Shown: piece by piece, positions 8,014-15,151 of the stretch
Layout of the letters: each line of letters starts with the position of its first letter
Numbering within the stretch: the stretch's first letter is position 1
Source of the DNA: Deltaproteobacteria bacterium
GTDB lineage: Bacteria > Myxococcota > Polyangia > Haliangiales > Haliangiaceae
Assembly: GCA_018262455.1 (NCBI GenBank)
Contig: JAGSPR010000047.1
Location: 1-23,274, forward strand
DNA: 23,274 bases
Direction of reading: 5' to 3'
Position numbers and translations under genes: made by a program
Notes under the pieces: generated by a model
Databases searched by the model: none
Told to the model about the DNA's origin: nothing
What the model saw: only the letters and a program-made list of their open reading frames with translations

Positions 8014-8029
8014 TGGCATGAAGACTGCT
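8014..8029 (+). promoter_or_regulatory. Candidate sigma-54 (RpoN) promoter
   Basis: TGGCATGAAGACTGCT fits the -24/-12 consensus TGGCACG-N4-TTGCW with mismatches at two defined bases. The essential GG and GC doublets are at the correct spacing. A start near 8040 would leave about 37 nt before ATG 8077. No activator site was identified. Confidence 0.5.
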
Positions 8030-8035
8030 CATGTC

Positions 8036-8061
8036 GTGGTCGAGCGATCTACTCGAACCAC
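8036..8061 (+). promoter_or_regulatory. Stem-loop in predicted 5' leader
   Basis: GTGGTCGAG at 8036-8044 pairs with CTCG and ACCAC (8052-8061, one bulged A at 8056) around a 7-nt loop. It lies at or just after the predicted start site of the sigma-54-like promoter, so it could be a leader hairpin or an operator. Confidence 0.35.
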
Positions 8062-8076
8062 AGAAAGCGAGCAGCC

Positions 8077-8817
8077 ATGCATCCGTCTCGTCGTCGTGTC
8101 GCCCCTCGCCGCAGTCTGCTGCTGCTGCCATGGCTGCTCCTACCGCTCGGCTGCGGTGGTGGTGACACCACCGTCGACGAATCGATGCTCGGGGACCTGG
8201 CCTTCAACATCACCCAGGATTGCGGCGGCGGCGACGGCACGACCTGCGAGCCGGTCTGCGAGGACACGTATTGCGAGGTGTGCGAGGACAGCGAGCCACC
8301 GGCCTCGGGCGGCTGCTTCGTCACCGGGATTGGCTACCTCACGGACGCCGATGGCCGCGACAACTTCGGCGGCAACGGCATGCCGATGAAGGCCGGCAAC
8401 ATCCGAGGAGAGTGGGAGCACGACGACCACGGGACGGGCGACAAGTTTCACGGCAACGTCGGCTATCTCGTTTGCCGACACGTCGACGAACCGGGCCCCG
8501 GGCAGCCCAGCGGTCCGGACCACAACTTCACCATCAACCAGGCCTATTACGGTGGACCCGGACGTTGGTTCGAACCGGGAACCGGTTGGCAGGACGGCTA
8601 CTGGTTCGACGTGATGGCCGAGGATCACGGCGAGCCCGGCAAGACCGACGAGTACTACTTCAGCGTCCGGAAGCTGGACGCCAGCGGGCAGGTCGGCGGT
8701 GTGATCTACGAGACCGGCGGCATCCTCTCCGGCGGCAACTTTCAGATCCATCCGCCCAATGATGGGCATCCGTTCACCGGCGGAACGCTCCCGCAGTGGG
8801 TTCCGCTCCAGCCGTGA
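8077..8817 (+). CDS. Predicted lipoprotein with post-COAP-1-like beta domain
   Basis: The start at ATG 8077 gives a basic n-region, a Leu-rich core and a lipobox at Cys26 (LPLGCGGG). Residues about 45-80 are Cys-rich (CEPVCEDTYCEVCED), probably a disulfide-bonded spacer. From about residue 80 (GGCFVTGIGYL) to about 230 the sequence resembles what I know as the post-COAP-1 domain: an FVTGIGYL-type opening, a Gly/Asn-rich core with HGNVGYLVC, then DHGEPGKTDEYYFSVRK and a closing GGNFQIHPP. These domains occur in secreted proteins of uncertain function. The gene stands alone behind a candidate sigma-54 promoter and leader hairpin. It converges on the sigma fusion gene ending at 8906. The domain assignment is by recall of motifs and needs a profile search. 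Confidence 0.78.
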   Translation: MHPSRRRVAPRRSLLLLPWLLLPLGCGGGDTTVDESMLGDLAFNITQDCGGGDGTTCEPVCEDTYCEVCEDSEPPASGGCFVTGIGYLTDADGRDNFGGNGMPMKAGNIRGEWEHDDHGTGDKFHGNVGYLVCRHVDEPGPGQPSGPDHNFTINQAYYGGPGRWFEPGTGWQDGYWFDVMAEDHGEPGKTDEYYFSVRKLDASGQVGGVIYETGGILSGGNFQIHPPNDGHPFTGGTLPQWVPLQP

Positions 8818-8905
8818 CGCTGCGCTGAGCCGCGCGTACCCGGTCTCGGTGTCGCTGACGTCGGCGACGTGGCGGCGGCGGGTCAGCTCGAGACGGTCGA
8901 CGGCA

Positions 8906-11900
8906 TCACGGACCGTCCGAGCCGGTGCCTGGCTTGTCCGAGCGTCGGAAATCCACGGGCACCTTGCCGAGATCGCGGGTCTCGCCGGGGCGGTGCCGCA
9001 GCGGCACGCCGGAGAACTCCCCGGACGGCGAGGAGATGACCAACGCCTTGGTGTCCGGAGGGACGCGGCGCAGCTCGAACCGACCGTGGGCATCCGTGGT
9101 GGCGGTGGTCAGCGCGAGCAGCGCCTTGGGGTCTGGCGGTGCGCCGTCGCGCGGGGCCTGGACAGGCGTGACCACGTGCGCAGCCAGCGGTCGACCATCA
9201 TCGACGCCGACCAGCGTTCCCCGGACCGAGATCCACTCGCGGAGCTCGAGCTCGATCGTCCGGTTCGGGCCCGCAGCCACGACCAACTCGGCGGCTCCGG
9301 TTCCCGCGTCCGCGAGGGCCTCGATGGTGTAGCGACCGGGGGGCAGGTTGCCGACGCTGATCGTGCCGTCCGCGTTGCGCGACGACAGCGAACGCTGGGC
9401 CGCGCCGCGCACCCGAAGCTCGAAGCCCACCACCGGTTGGCCGCGCTGGCGTACCGCGACGGTCAGCGAGGCATCGCCGAGAAGCTTGATCTTGTGGTCC
9501 GTCTCCGTCGCGGCGGACTCGAGCCGGCCGCGACCGTGCGCCGGGTGATAGGCGGTCACGACGAACGCGCCATCGTGGAGGCCGGTCGCCGTGAACCGGC
9601 CGTCGGCGTCGGTCAGGATCGGGGCGGTGCGGAAGTCGTCGGCCTCGATGTGGACCCAGGCATCGGCGACGCCAGCGCCCTGGCTGTCGACGACGGTCCC
9701 GCGGAACGCGCGATCGCAGGCCGTGACGACCAGCCTGACCTCGCTCGGCTTGTCCGTGATCGTGATCGTGGTGGTGGCTTGACCGGGACTGCCATCGACG
9801 ACGAACTGCCGGCGGCATCGCGGGTCGACGATCGACAGGCCGTGCGTTCCCGGAGCGAACCCGCGCAGCACGAACGCACCGGCGGCGTCGGTGATCAGGT
9901 CGCGTTCCTCGTCTGGAAAGACGCGGTCGGACTCCGCGTGGACCCCGACGCCCGTGACCGGTCGGCCGTGCCGGTCGACGATCGTTCCGCGCAGCGGGGG
10001 CGTCGCTGCGAGCGCGATCGTGACGCCCTCGTCCCGCCCGACCACCACGCTCGCCTCGCCGCGCGTGCCGTCATCGGCCACGGCGATCAGCGTGTACGTG
10101 CCAGCCGCGGCCCTCTTGATCTCGAAGCTGCCGTCCGCGCTCGTGCGCGTGGTCGAGGTGGCCAGGTTGACGTAGTCCGACATGTCGCCGCCGAGCGCCA
10201 TGCTGGCGATGGCCAGGCCGCCTGGACGCGCCATCTCGATCGTGGCGAGCCGGGCGGGCACCACTCGTCCCCGGACGACATGGGCGCTCTTGACCACCAG
10301 CTCGAGATCGCTCACGTCGCGCTCACCGACATCGATGCCAGTTCGCCGCATCAGCATCGGCCGGTCGGGAGTCGCGGCGGTGACGCCGTACGCGCCGGGG
10401 GCCACGCCGTGGATCACGAACCGACCGTCGGCGTCGGTCGTGGCCTGCGCCTCCTCCGCGATGGCTTCCTCCAGCTGGACCAGCGCGACCTCGGCGCCCG
10501 CCAGCGCGCGACCATCCTCACCGACGACGTGGCCGGAGACGTTGGCAGCGCGATCGACCCACAGCTCGACGCCCGATCGCGTCTGCCCGATGTCCAGCTC
10601 CACGAGGTTCGGCGCCATCGTGACCTGATGGGCGGCGCGGGCGCGCAGCGCGAAGCTGCCCGCCGCGAGCTGTTGCAGCCTGAACCGGCCTTCGTCGTCG
10701 GTCAACGCGCGCAGGTCCGCGTGCTGATTTCCGTCGACGAACACGATCGCGCCCGCGACCGGGCGGGAGGTCCCACGTTCGAGCACGACGCCTTCGATGA
10801 ACGCGGCGGGCACGAGCTGGAGGTCCTCGCGCAGCTCCGCGCTGCCCACCCTCACGTGGGTCTCGGCCGGCGCGTACGCCAGGTGCTCGGCGCGGACGTC
10901 ATATTCTCCGGCGCCGAGCCAGAGCTCGTAGCTGCCGTCACTGCCCGTGATCGCCGCCTTGCGCTTCCCGGTGGGAATCTCCCCGGGCGCGGTTTGCGCG
11001 GTGACGATGGCCTCGGCCACGGGGCCGCCCTTGATGTCGGTGATCGTGCCGCGGACACGAACGCCGCCGCGGACCAGGCGCAGCTCGACGCGGTCGACGT
11101 TGTCGGTCCGGATCTCGACCTCCACCGGTCGGGTCGACGTGTAGCCCGGGAGCGCCGCGTCGACCTGGAAGTGCCCGTTGGACACCTCGAGCGCAAACCG
11201 CCCGGCGGCATCGCTGACCGCGACCGCGGGTGGGCTCTGGCCATCGAGGATGGTGTCGGCGAGGGTTCCGCCGCCGTCGCGGCTGACCACGACCGTGGCG
11301 CCGGGAAGCGGCGACGACGTGCGCTCGTCGATGACGACCCCGGACAAGCGCGCCCGGCTCTGCGTGCGTGCGTTCGGCTGCTCGGTGGGCGTGGGTTGCG
11401 AGCGCGCCGCCGCGACGGACGCGGTGGCGTCGTCGTCGTCAGGACCTCCACGCACGAGGCGATAGCCAATAGCCGCGATGAACAACGCGATGACTGCAGC
11501 AGCGATGATGAGGCTCTTCTTCACGGCGACTCCCGATGTGACGAGGGTTTTGATGGCCCCTCCCGTCGCGGTGGTCTGTGCGGCCGCCGACCGAGCCCCG
11601 ACTGTCGCGATGACGGCGATCGCCACCGTGGCCGGGACCCGGCACGCGCTGGTGAGCTCGGTGAACCGGTCCGCCCGTTCCCGAAGCAGATCGCGTCCTC
11701 GCGACAGCAGCTTCTTGACGTTGGGCTCGCTCAGCTCGAGGCACTTCGCGATCTGCGCGACGGACTGCTCCCCTCCGTAGTGGAGCAGCATCGGCGCGCG
11801 ATAGCGGTTCGGCACCCGGGCGAGCAGCTGGGACAGCGCGCGATCGGCCTCGCGTTCCATCAGCTGACGAAGCGGCGAGGTGTCCGACTCGATCTCGATC

Positions 11901-12217
11901 CGTGTTTCGGAGTCCGGATCTTCGATCACCTCGTGAGCTCGACCACGGACCAGCGTCCGCGCGACGTTGCGCGCGATCCCGCACAGCCACGGCGCCACCC
12001 GCGTCGGATCGCGGAGGCGATCGAGGCCTGCCCAGGCGCGCAGGAAGGTCTCCTGCGCCGCGTCCTCGGCGAGCGCTCGGTCGCCCACGACCGACAGGGC
12101 AACCGCGAACACGACGTTCTGGTAGCGGCGCACGAGCTCCGCGAACGCGAGCACGTCGCTCGCATCGCGGGCCGCCGCGACCAGGGTCGCATCGCATCGT
12201 GACGGTTGGGCCATCAT
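8906..12217 (-). CDS. ECF sigma factor fused to membrane span and nine carboxypeptidase-regulatory-like repeats
   Basis: The 1103-residue product joins unrelated parts in one uninterrupted frame. Residues about 24-88 are sigma region 2 (FAELVRRYQNVVFAVA, DAAQETFLRAW, WLCGIARN). Residues about 124-180 are region 4 with an HTH (QSVAQIAKCLELSEPNVKKL). A first hydrophobic stretch spans about 193-212. A clear membrane helix spans about 234-253, preceded by KK and followed by Arg and an Asp run. From about 290 nine beta-sandwich repeats follow, each opening like VRGTIVDxxG and later DADGRFxxxGLxxG, as in carboxypeptidase regulatory-like domains. The start is placed at ATG 12217 (a second ATG follows directly); the frame is open upstream to 12400 without sigma homology. 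The sigma part should be cytoplasmic and the repeats extracytoplasmic. A membrane-held sigma factor would need proteolytic release or would act at the membrane; this is inference. Confidence 0.88.
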   Translation of the reverse strand: MMAQPSRCDATLVAAARDASDVLAFAELVRRYQNVVFAVALSVVGDRALAEDAAQETFLRAWAGLDRLRDPTRVAPWLCGIARNVARTLVRGRAHEVIEDPDSETRIEIESDTSPLRQLMEREADRALSQLLARVPNRYRAPMLLHYGGEQSVAQIAKCLELSEPNVKKLLSRGRDLLRERADRFTELTSACRVPATVAIAVIATVGARSAAAQTTATGGAIKTLVTSGVAVKKSLIIAAAVIALFIAAIGYRLVRGGPDDDDATASVAAARSQPTPTEQPNARTQSRARLSGVVIDERTSSPLPGATVVVSRDGGGTLADTILDGQSPPAVAVSDAAGRFALEVSNGHFQVDAALPGYTSTRPVEVEIRTDNVDRVELRLVRGGVRVRGTITDIKGGPVAEAIVTAQTAPGEIPTGKRKAAITGSDGSYELWLGAGEYDVRAEHLAYAPAETHVRVGSAELREDLQLVPAAFIEGVVLERGTSRPVAGAIVFVDGNQHADLRALTDDEGRFRLQQLAAGSFALRARAAHQVTMAPNLVELDIGQTRSGVELWVDRAANVSGHVVGEDGRALAGAEVALVQLEEAIAEEAQATTDADGRFVIHGVAPGAYGVTAATPDRPMLMRRTGIDVGERDVSDLELVVKSAHVVRGRVVPARLATIEMARPGGLAIASMALGGDMSDYVNLATSTTRTSADGSFEIKRAAAGTYTLIAVADDGTRGEASVVVGRDEGVTIALAATPPLRGTIVDRHGRPVTGVGVHAESDRVFPDEERDLITDAAGAFVLRGFAPGTHGLSIVDPRCRRQFVVDGSPGQATTTITITDKPSEVRLVVTACDRAFRGTVVDSQGAGVADAWVHIEADDFRTAPILTDADGRFTATGLHDGAFVVTAYHPAHGRGRLESAATETDHKIKLLGDASLTVAVRQRGQPVVGFELRVRGAAQRSLSSRNADGTISVGNLPPGRYTIEALADAGTGAAELVVAAGPNRTIELELREWISVRGTLVGVDDGRPLAAHVVTPVQAPRDGAPPDPKALLALTTATTDAHGRFELRRVPPDTKALVISSPSGEFSGVPLRHRPGETRDLGKVPVDFRRSDKPGTGSDGP

Positions 12218-12483
12218 CGGGAAGTGCCGGACAGGGTCGTCGCGGTGACAAAAATTGCGAGCGAAATCTCGGCCCCCTGGGAACTCGCGGGAATCACTCG
12301 CGTTCGCGGTCGAGTCCGGCCAGCGTCTTCTCGACTGCAACTCGACCAGCCACTGTTGTGCACGTTGGGACGGAGCTCGCCCAAGTGACCGAACGCCCAC
12401 GGCGGGCGGAGGGCGTGGGACTTGCTGCTTTCAGAAACCGCGCGACATCGGTCTCGACTCCCTCTCTACGAACCGAGGACACC
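12218..12483. other. Divergent intergenic region between sigma-fusion gene and propeller lipoprotein gene
   Basis: This 266-bp region should hold promoters for both genes. On the minus strand a rare A/T-rich block (CAATTTTTGTCACC) lies about 40 nt before the sigma-fusion ATG and could be part of its promoter, possibly autoregulated. On the plus strand GAGG at 12475-12478 lies 5 nt before ATG 12484. No clear sigma-54 or sigma-70 consensus was seen. Confidence 0.35.
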
Positions 12484-13743
12484 ATGATGTCGAAGATGAT
12501 CGGAACCGCGACGCTCGACTTCGCTCTGTTCGGCTGCGCCACCGAGAAGGCTCGTGACGGCCGTGATGACACGTTCGGCGGCGGCAAGGCGGACACGGGC
12601 GGGGTCTCCGAGGGCAGCATCGAAGCCGTCGGCGTGCTCGCGGCCGCCAACACCGTGAGCGTCGACGTGCGCCTGACGTCACCACCCGATGGCGTCGGCG
12701 TGGTCGAGCGCGCCGTCGACAACATCACGTACGTCCGGCTCGGCGATGACGGCGTCGCGGGCACGGAAGACGACGGCCGCTTCACCACCCTCGCAGAGCT
12801 CGACGCGGTTCCGTTCGTCGGTCCGATCGCGTTCGGGAAGCTGCTCGCGTACGCCCGCAGCCACGGCCTGGTGCCCACGGTGACGCTGCTCGGGCTCGAG
12901 ACGGACCGCTGCGACGCGGCCGGCGTGTGTGGCAACGCGCTCGTGCGGATCGACTCGGCGAGCGGGGAATCGACGCCGCTCGCGCGCGTGATCTCGTCAC
13001 CGCTGGACTCGTTCGCGAACAACGAGTGGATCGTGGAGGCGAACGAGCAGGAGGTGCTGTTTCTGATGAAGCATGTCGGCGGTAACTCCCTCGACTTCGC
13101 GGATCTGCAGGCCGGCACCGTGCAATCGCTCTTCCCGCTGGCACACACGTTCGTGAAGCTCCTGCCGAACCCCGACGACGGCATGCTGTACGGCCTGGCC
13201 CAGGCGCAACCCGGTGACAGCACCGATCTCGTCCGCGTCGACCCCACGACCGGTGAAGAGACGGTGCTGGGGACGTTGCCCGGCGCGGGCTTCTACCACG
13301 GCACCGCCGGCTTCGAGCACGGCCAGCTCCGGTTCTTCGGGTCCTACAATGACCAGTTCCAGCTGATCACCGCAGACATCACCACGGGCACGTTCCAGCC
13401 CACGCCGCTTGGCCACGAGTTCTTGTATCTCGTGCGCGATCCGGCGGATGGGTCGATGCTCGGGGTGACCTGGAACGAAGGCACGCCGACGGCGTTTGCC
13501 AACAACATCATCCGGATCGATCCGAGCGGTGGTGAGACGTTGCTCGGCGCGATCACCTCTCAGTTCTACTTCGTGCAGCCGCACGCCGGGTTCGACCCCT
13601 CGACTCGCCGGCTGCTGTTCCGCACCGCCCCGCAGAGCGCCCAGACCGAGCAGCTGCAGGCGCTCGACTGGGACGGCACCGTGACCTCGATGATGTCGTG
13701 GCGGTCAGGGGACTACGTCGACCTCCACGAGCTGACGCCGTGA
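12484..13743 (+). CDS. Predicted lipoprotein with helix-hairpin-helix-like segment and beta-propeller-like region
   Basis: The start at ATG 12484 has GAGG 5 nt upstream and gives a 419-residue product. The lipobox is at Cys18 (FALFGCAT), but the hydrophobic core is short and holds Asp12, so export efficiency is uncertain. Residues about 60-125 carry a segment seen in many myxobacterial lipoproteins: GDDGVAGTEDDGRF followed by LAELDAVPFVGPIAFGKLLA, which looks like a helix-hairpin-helix. Residues about 140-415 are repeated four-strand units (ALVRIDSASGESTPLARV, LVRVDPTTGEETVLGTLPG, NNIIRIDPSGGETLLGAI), consistent with a beta-propeller of the NHL or WD-like class. Binding, not catalysis, is the likely role. 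It is divergent from the sigma-fusion gene, so it could be a target or partner; nothing proves this. Confidence 0.78.
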   Translation: MMSKMIGTATLDFALFGCATEKARDGRDDTFGGGKADTGGVSEGSIEAVGVLAAANTVSVDVRLTSPPDGVGVVERAVDNITYVRLGDDGVAGTEDDGRFTTLAELDAVPFVGPIAFGKLLAYARSHGLVPTVTLLGLETDRCDAAGVCGNALVRIDSASGESTPLARVISSPLDSFANNEWIVEANEQEVLFLMKHVGGNSLDFADLQAGTVQSLFPLAHTFVKLLPNPDDGMLYGLAQAQPGDSTDLVRVDPTTGEETVLGTLPGAGFYHGTAGFEHGQLRFFGSYNDQFQLITADITTGTFQPTPLGHEFLYLVRDPADGSMLGVTWNEGTPTAFANNIIRIDPSGGETLLGAITSQFYFVQPHAGFDPSTRRLLFRTAPQSAQTEQLQALDWDGTVTSMMSWRSGDYVDLHELTP

Positions 13744-14027
13744 TGGGCGCGTGGTCAGGTGTTCTCGTGTGACAGACCCGCCACCGCGCGGCGGTCGGCC
13801 GTACGGGAGGATCGAGCCCGCGCCATCTTCGGAGTACATGCTCCGCAGCGCTGCAGCCGCGGACCTGATCTGGCTCGGGCAAGCGACCTTCGGTCAGGCC
13901 GACGGTCCGGGCCTGGTGTACGGGTTCGACATCGCGTCATCCCGGCCGTGACGCGCCGACCGGTCGACGTCGTCCGACCACGCACGATGATCAACACCGA
14001 CAGCTTGCGCACGATCCGAACACGTAG
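13744..14027. other. Non-coding stretch between convergent genes
   Basis: This 284-bp gap lies between the propeller lipoprotein (plus) and zinc-ribbon (minus) stops. A 66-codon plus-strand frame (13751-13951) runs through it without a signal, ribosome site or recognisable motif, and I do not call it. A short GC-rich inverted repeat (CCGCC/GGCGG near 13780) could aid termination. Nothing else is seen. Confidence 0.3.
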
Positions 14028-14438
14028 CTACTCAAACAGCCAGCGCACGAGCTTCTTCGTCCACGACGCGCTGCGCTCGTCACGCTGGCCTGCTGCGCTG
14101 CTGAGCACGCGCTCGAGCTCGGTCGCATCGAACCAGAACATCTCGTCGGAGTAGCACCGGTCGACAGCGACGCCGCCGAGGAACACCGCATCCATCGGCT
14201 GACCACATGCGCCGCAGGGCACGGGTGCGTCGCGGGTCCGCCGCGCGATCGTCGACACGCCGCTGGTCCCTCCTTCGGGCATCAGCTCGGGCGCGATCAC
14301 GAGGAGCTCCGAGGTCAGCTCGCCGAGGCTGACGAGCGAGCCCCGACACGCGCCGCACCGCCAGTGGTCGCGCTCATCGCGGCGAACCAGGGTGAGGAAA
14401 CACCGCGGGCACGAGATAGGACGATCGCGGTAGGTCAT
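14028..14438 (-). CDS. Zinc-ribbon protein with TFIIB-type finger
   Basis: The small cytoplasmic protein has 136 residues when started at ATG 14438 (MTYRDRPISCPRC), the usual opening for this family; an in-frame ATG at 14444 would add two residues. Two zinc sites are visible: C10-x2-C13 with C28-x2-C31, and C75-x2-C78 with C95-x2-D98. The second fits the zf-TFIIB profile (VAVDRCYSDEMFWFDATELE), but the fourth ligand is Asp instead of Cys or His. There is no signal peptide and no enzyme motif. Relatives are usually uncharacterised and may bind nucleic acid or protein. It is divergent from the lipoprotein-kinase-sigma run starting at 14550, with 111 bp between starts. Confidence 0.78.
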   Translation of the reverse strand: MTYRDRPISCPRCFLTLVRRDERDHWRCGACRGSLVSLGELTSELLVIAPELMPEGGTSGVSTIARRTRDAPVPCGACGQPMDAVFLGGVAVDRCYSDEMFWFDATELERVLSSAAGQRDERSASWTKKLVRWLFE

Positions 14439-14549
14439 GGGCATCGACCGTACTGCATTGGAGCTTGAGATAGCCGCGTGTGCCACGGCCGGAAGATATC
14501 CTGCAACCGCGTGGCGCCTCGTGCGTGGAGCTCCCACAAGGAGACTCCC

Positions 14550-15125
14550 ATGATGAGATCGACATGCAGGTTCGTGCTCGCCGGTTTGGTTGTTGCACTC
14601 GGATGTGGCGGCGGTGGTGGTGGTGGCGGCGGCGACGGAGTTGACGGCGGAGCCACGGATGCCTCGGGGCAGGAAGCGATCGTCAATGGCAGGCCCGCGA
14701 GCGTGTTCTACGGCCAGTTCGCTCACGCGACGACCCACACCGGCGTCGCTGGGGCCGCCGCCTTCGCGAGCCAGCCCGACGGGCGCAACGCGTTCCTTGT
14801 CACCTTCTTCCTCATGCCCAACAACCAGTTAGCGCTGTTCTACGCAGAGGGTGAAGGCGAGGTGACCTCCTCGGGGCACTCGATCAACGTGCTCGCGAAT
14901 GCGAGGAAGAAGCGCACCGGGACCTGGCACGTCGAGGGCGCGCAGCTGGCCCTCGACGAGTTCATGCGGTGCGATGGGTTCACGTTCAACGAGCACGACG
15001 CCCTGCGCTGCACGCTGGCGGCCCCGATCCTGACCGCCGACGCGGTGGGACGCTCCGGCACCTTCGGCAAGGCGTTCGGAGATAGCTCGCCCGACGACAG
15101 CGAGTTCGCCGACTACGTGCCGTGA
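14550..15125 (+). CDS. Small predicted lipoprotein at the head of a kinase-sigma operon
   Basis: ATG 14550 is preceded by AAGGAG (14538-14543) at 6 nt, the best ribosome site in the window. The 191-residue product has a lipoprotein signal ending at Cys19 (VVALGCGG), followed by nine glycine codons (14607-14633) that give a flexible tether. The remaining 150 residues look like a compact beta-rich domain (AIVNGRPASVFYGQFAHAT, LFYAEGEGEVTSSGHSINVL) with one Cys pair (RCDGFTFNEHDALRC). No family is recognised. The next gene, a receptor kinase, begins either overlapping the stop (GTG 15122) or 26 nt later, so the two are probably co-transcribed. A role as envelope input to the kinase is possible but inferred only from position. 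Confidence 0.8.
   Translation: MMRSTCRFVLAGLVVALGCGGGGGGGGGDGVDGGATDASGQEAIVNGRPASVFYGQFAHATTHTGVAGAAAFASQPDGRNAFLVTFFLMPNNQLALFYAEGEGEVTSSGHSINVLANARKKRTGTWHVEGAQLALDEFMRCDGFTFNEHDALRCTLAAPILTADAVGRSGTFGKAFGDSSPDDSEFADYVP
14607..14633 (+). repeat. Nine-codon glycine microsatellite
   Basis: Nine consecutive Gly codons (GGC and GGT) follow the lipidated Cys codon. The triplet repeat keeps frame, so slippage would change tether length only. It also makes a G-rich tract on the coding strand. Confidence 0.8.
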
Positions 15126-15151
15126 AGCAGTGCGATAGTGCGGGCGCAGCG

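Noticed and set aside
8759..12202. A 1147-codon plus-strand open frame
   Set aside because: It is the antisense shadow of the sigma-fusion gene: Arg/Asp/Val-rich with no domain, while the minus strand shows clear sigma and repeat motifs.
12218..12400. N-terminal extension of the sigma-fusion protein
   Set aside because: The extra 61 residues are Arg-rich with no similarity to sigma region 2, and sigma factors of this type start close to region 2.
12430..12445. Possible sigma-54 promoter before the propeller lipoprotein
   Set aside because: A GG and a TGC are present, but the spacing between doublets is off by one or more bases.
13751..13951. A 66-codon plus-strand frame in the gap before the zinc-ribbon gene
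   Set aside because: No ribosome site, signal peptide or motif; its ending resembles a propeller strand only superficially.
14445..14738. Longer zinc-ribbon protein starting at 14738
   Set aside because: The extension overlaps the divergent lipoprotein gene and its ribosome site and is low-complexity; zinc-ribbon relatives start just before the first CxxC.
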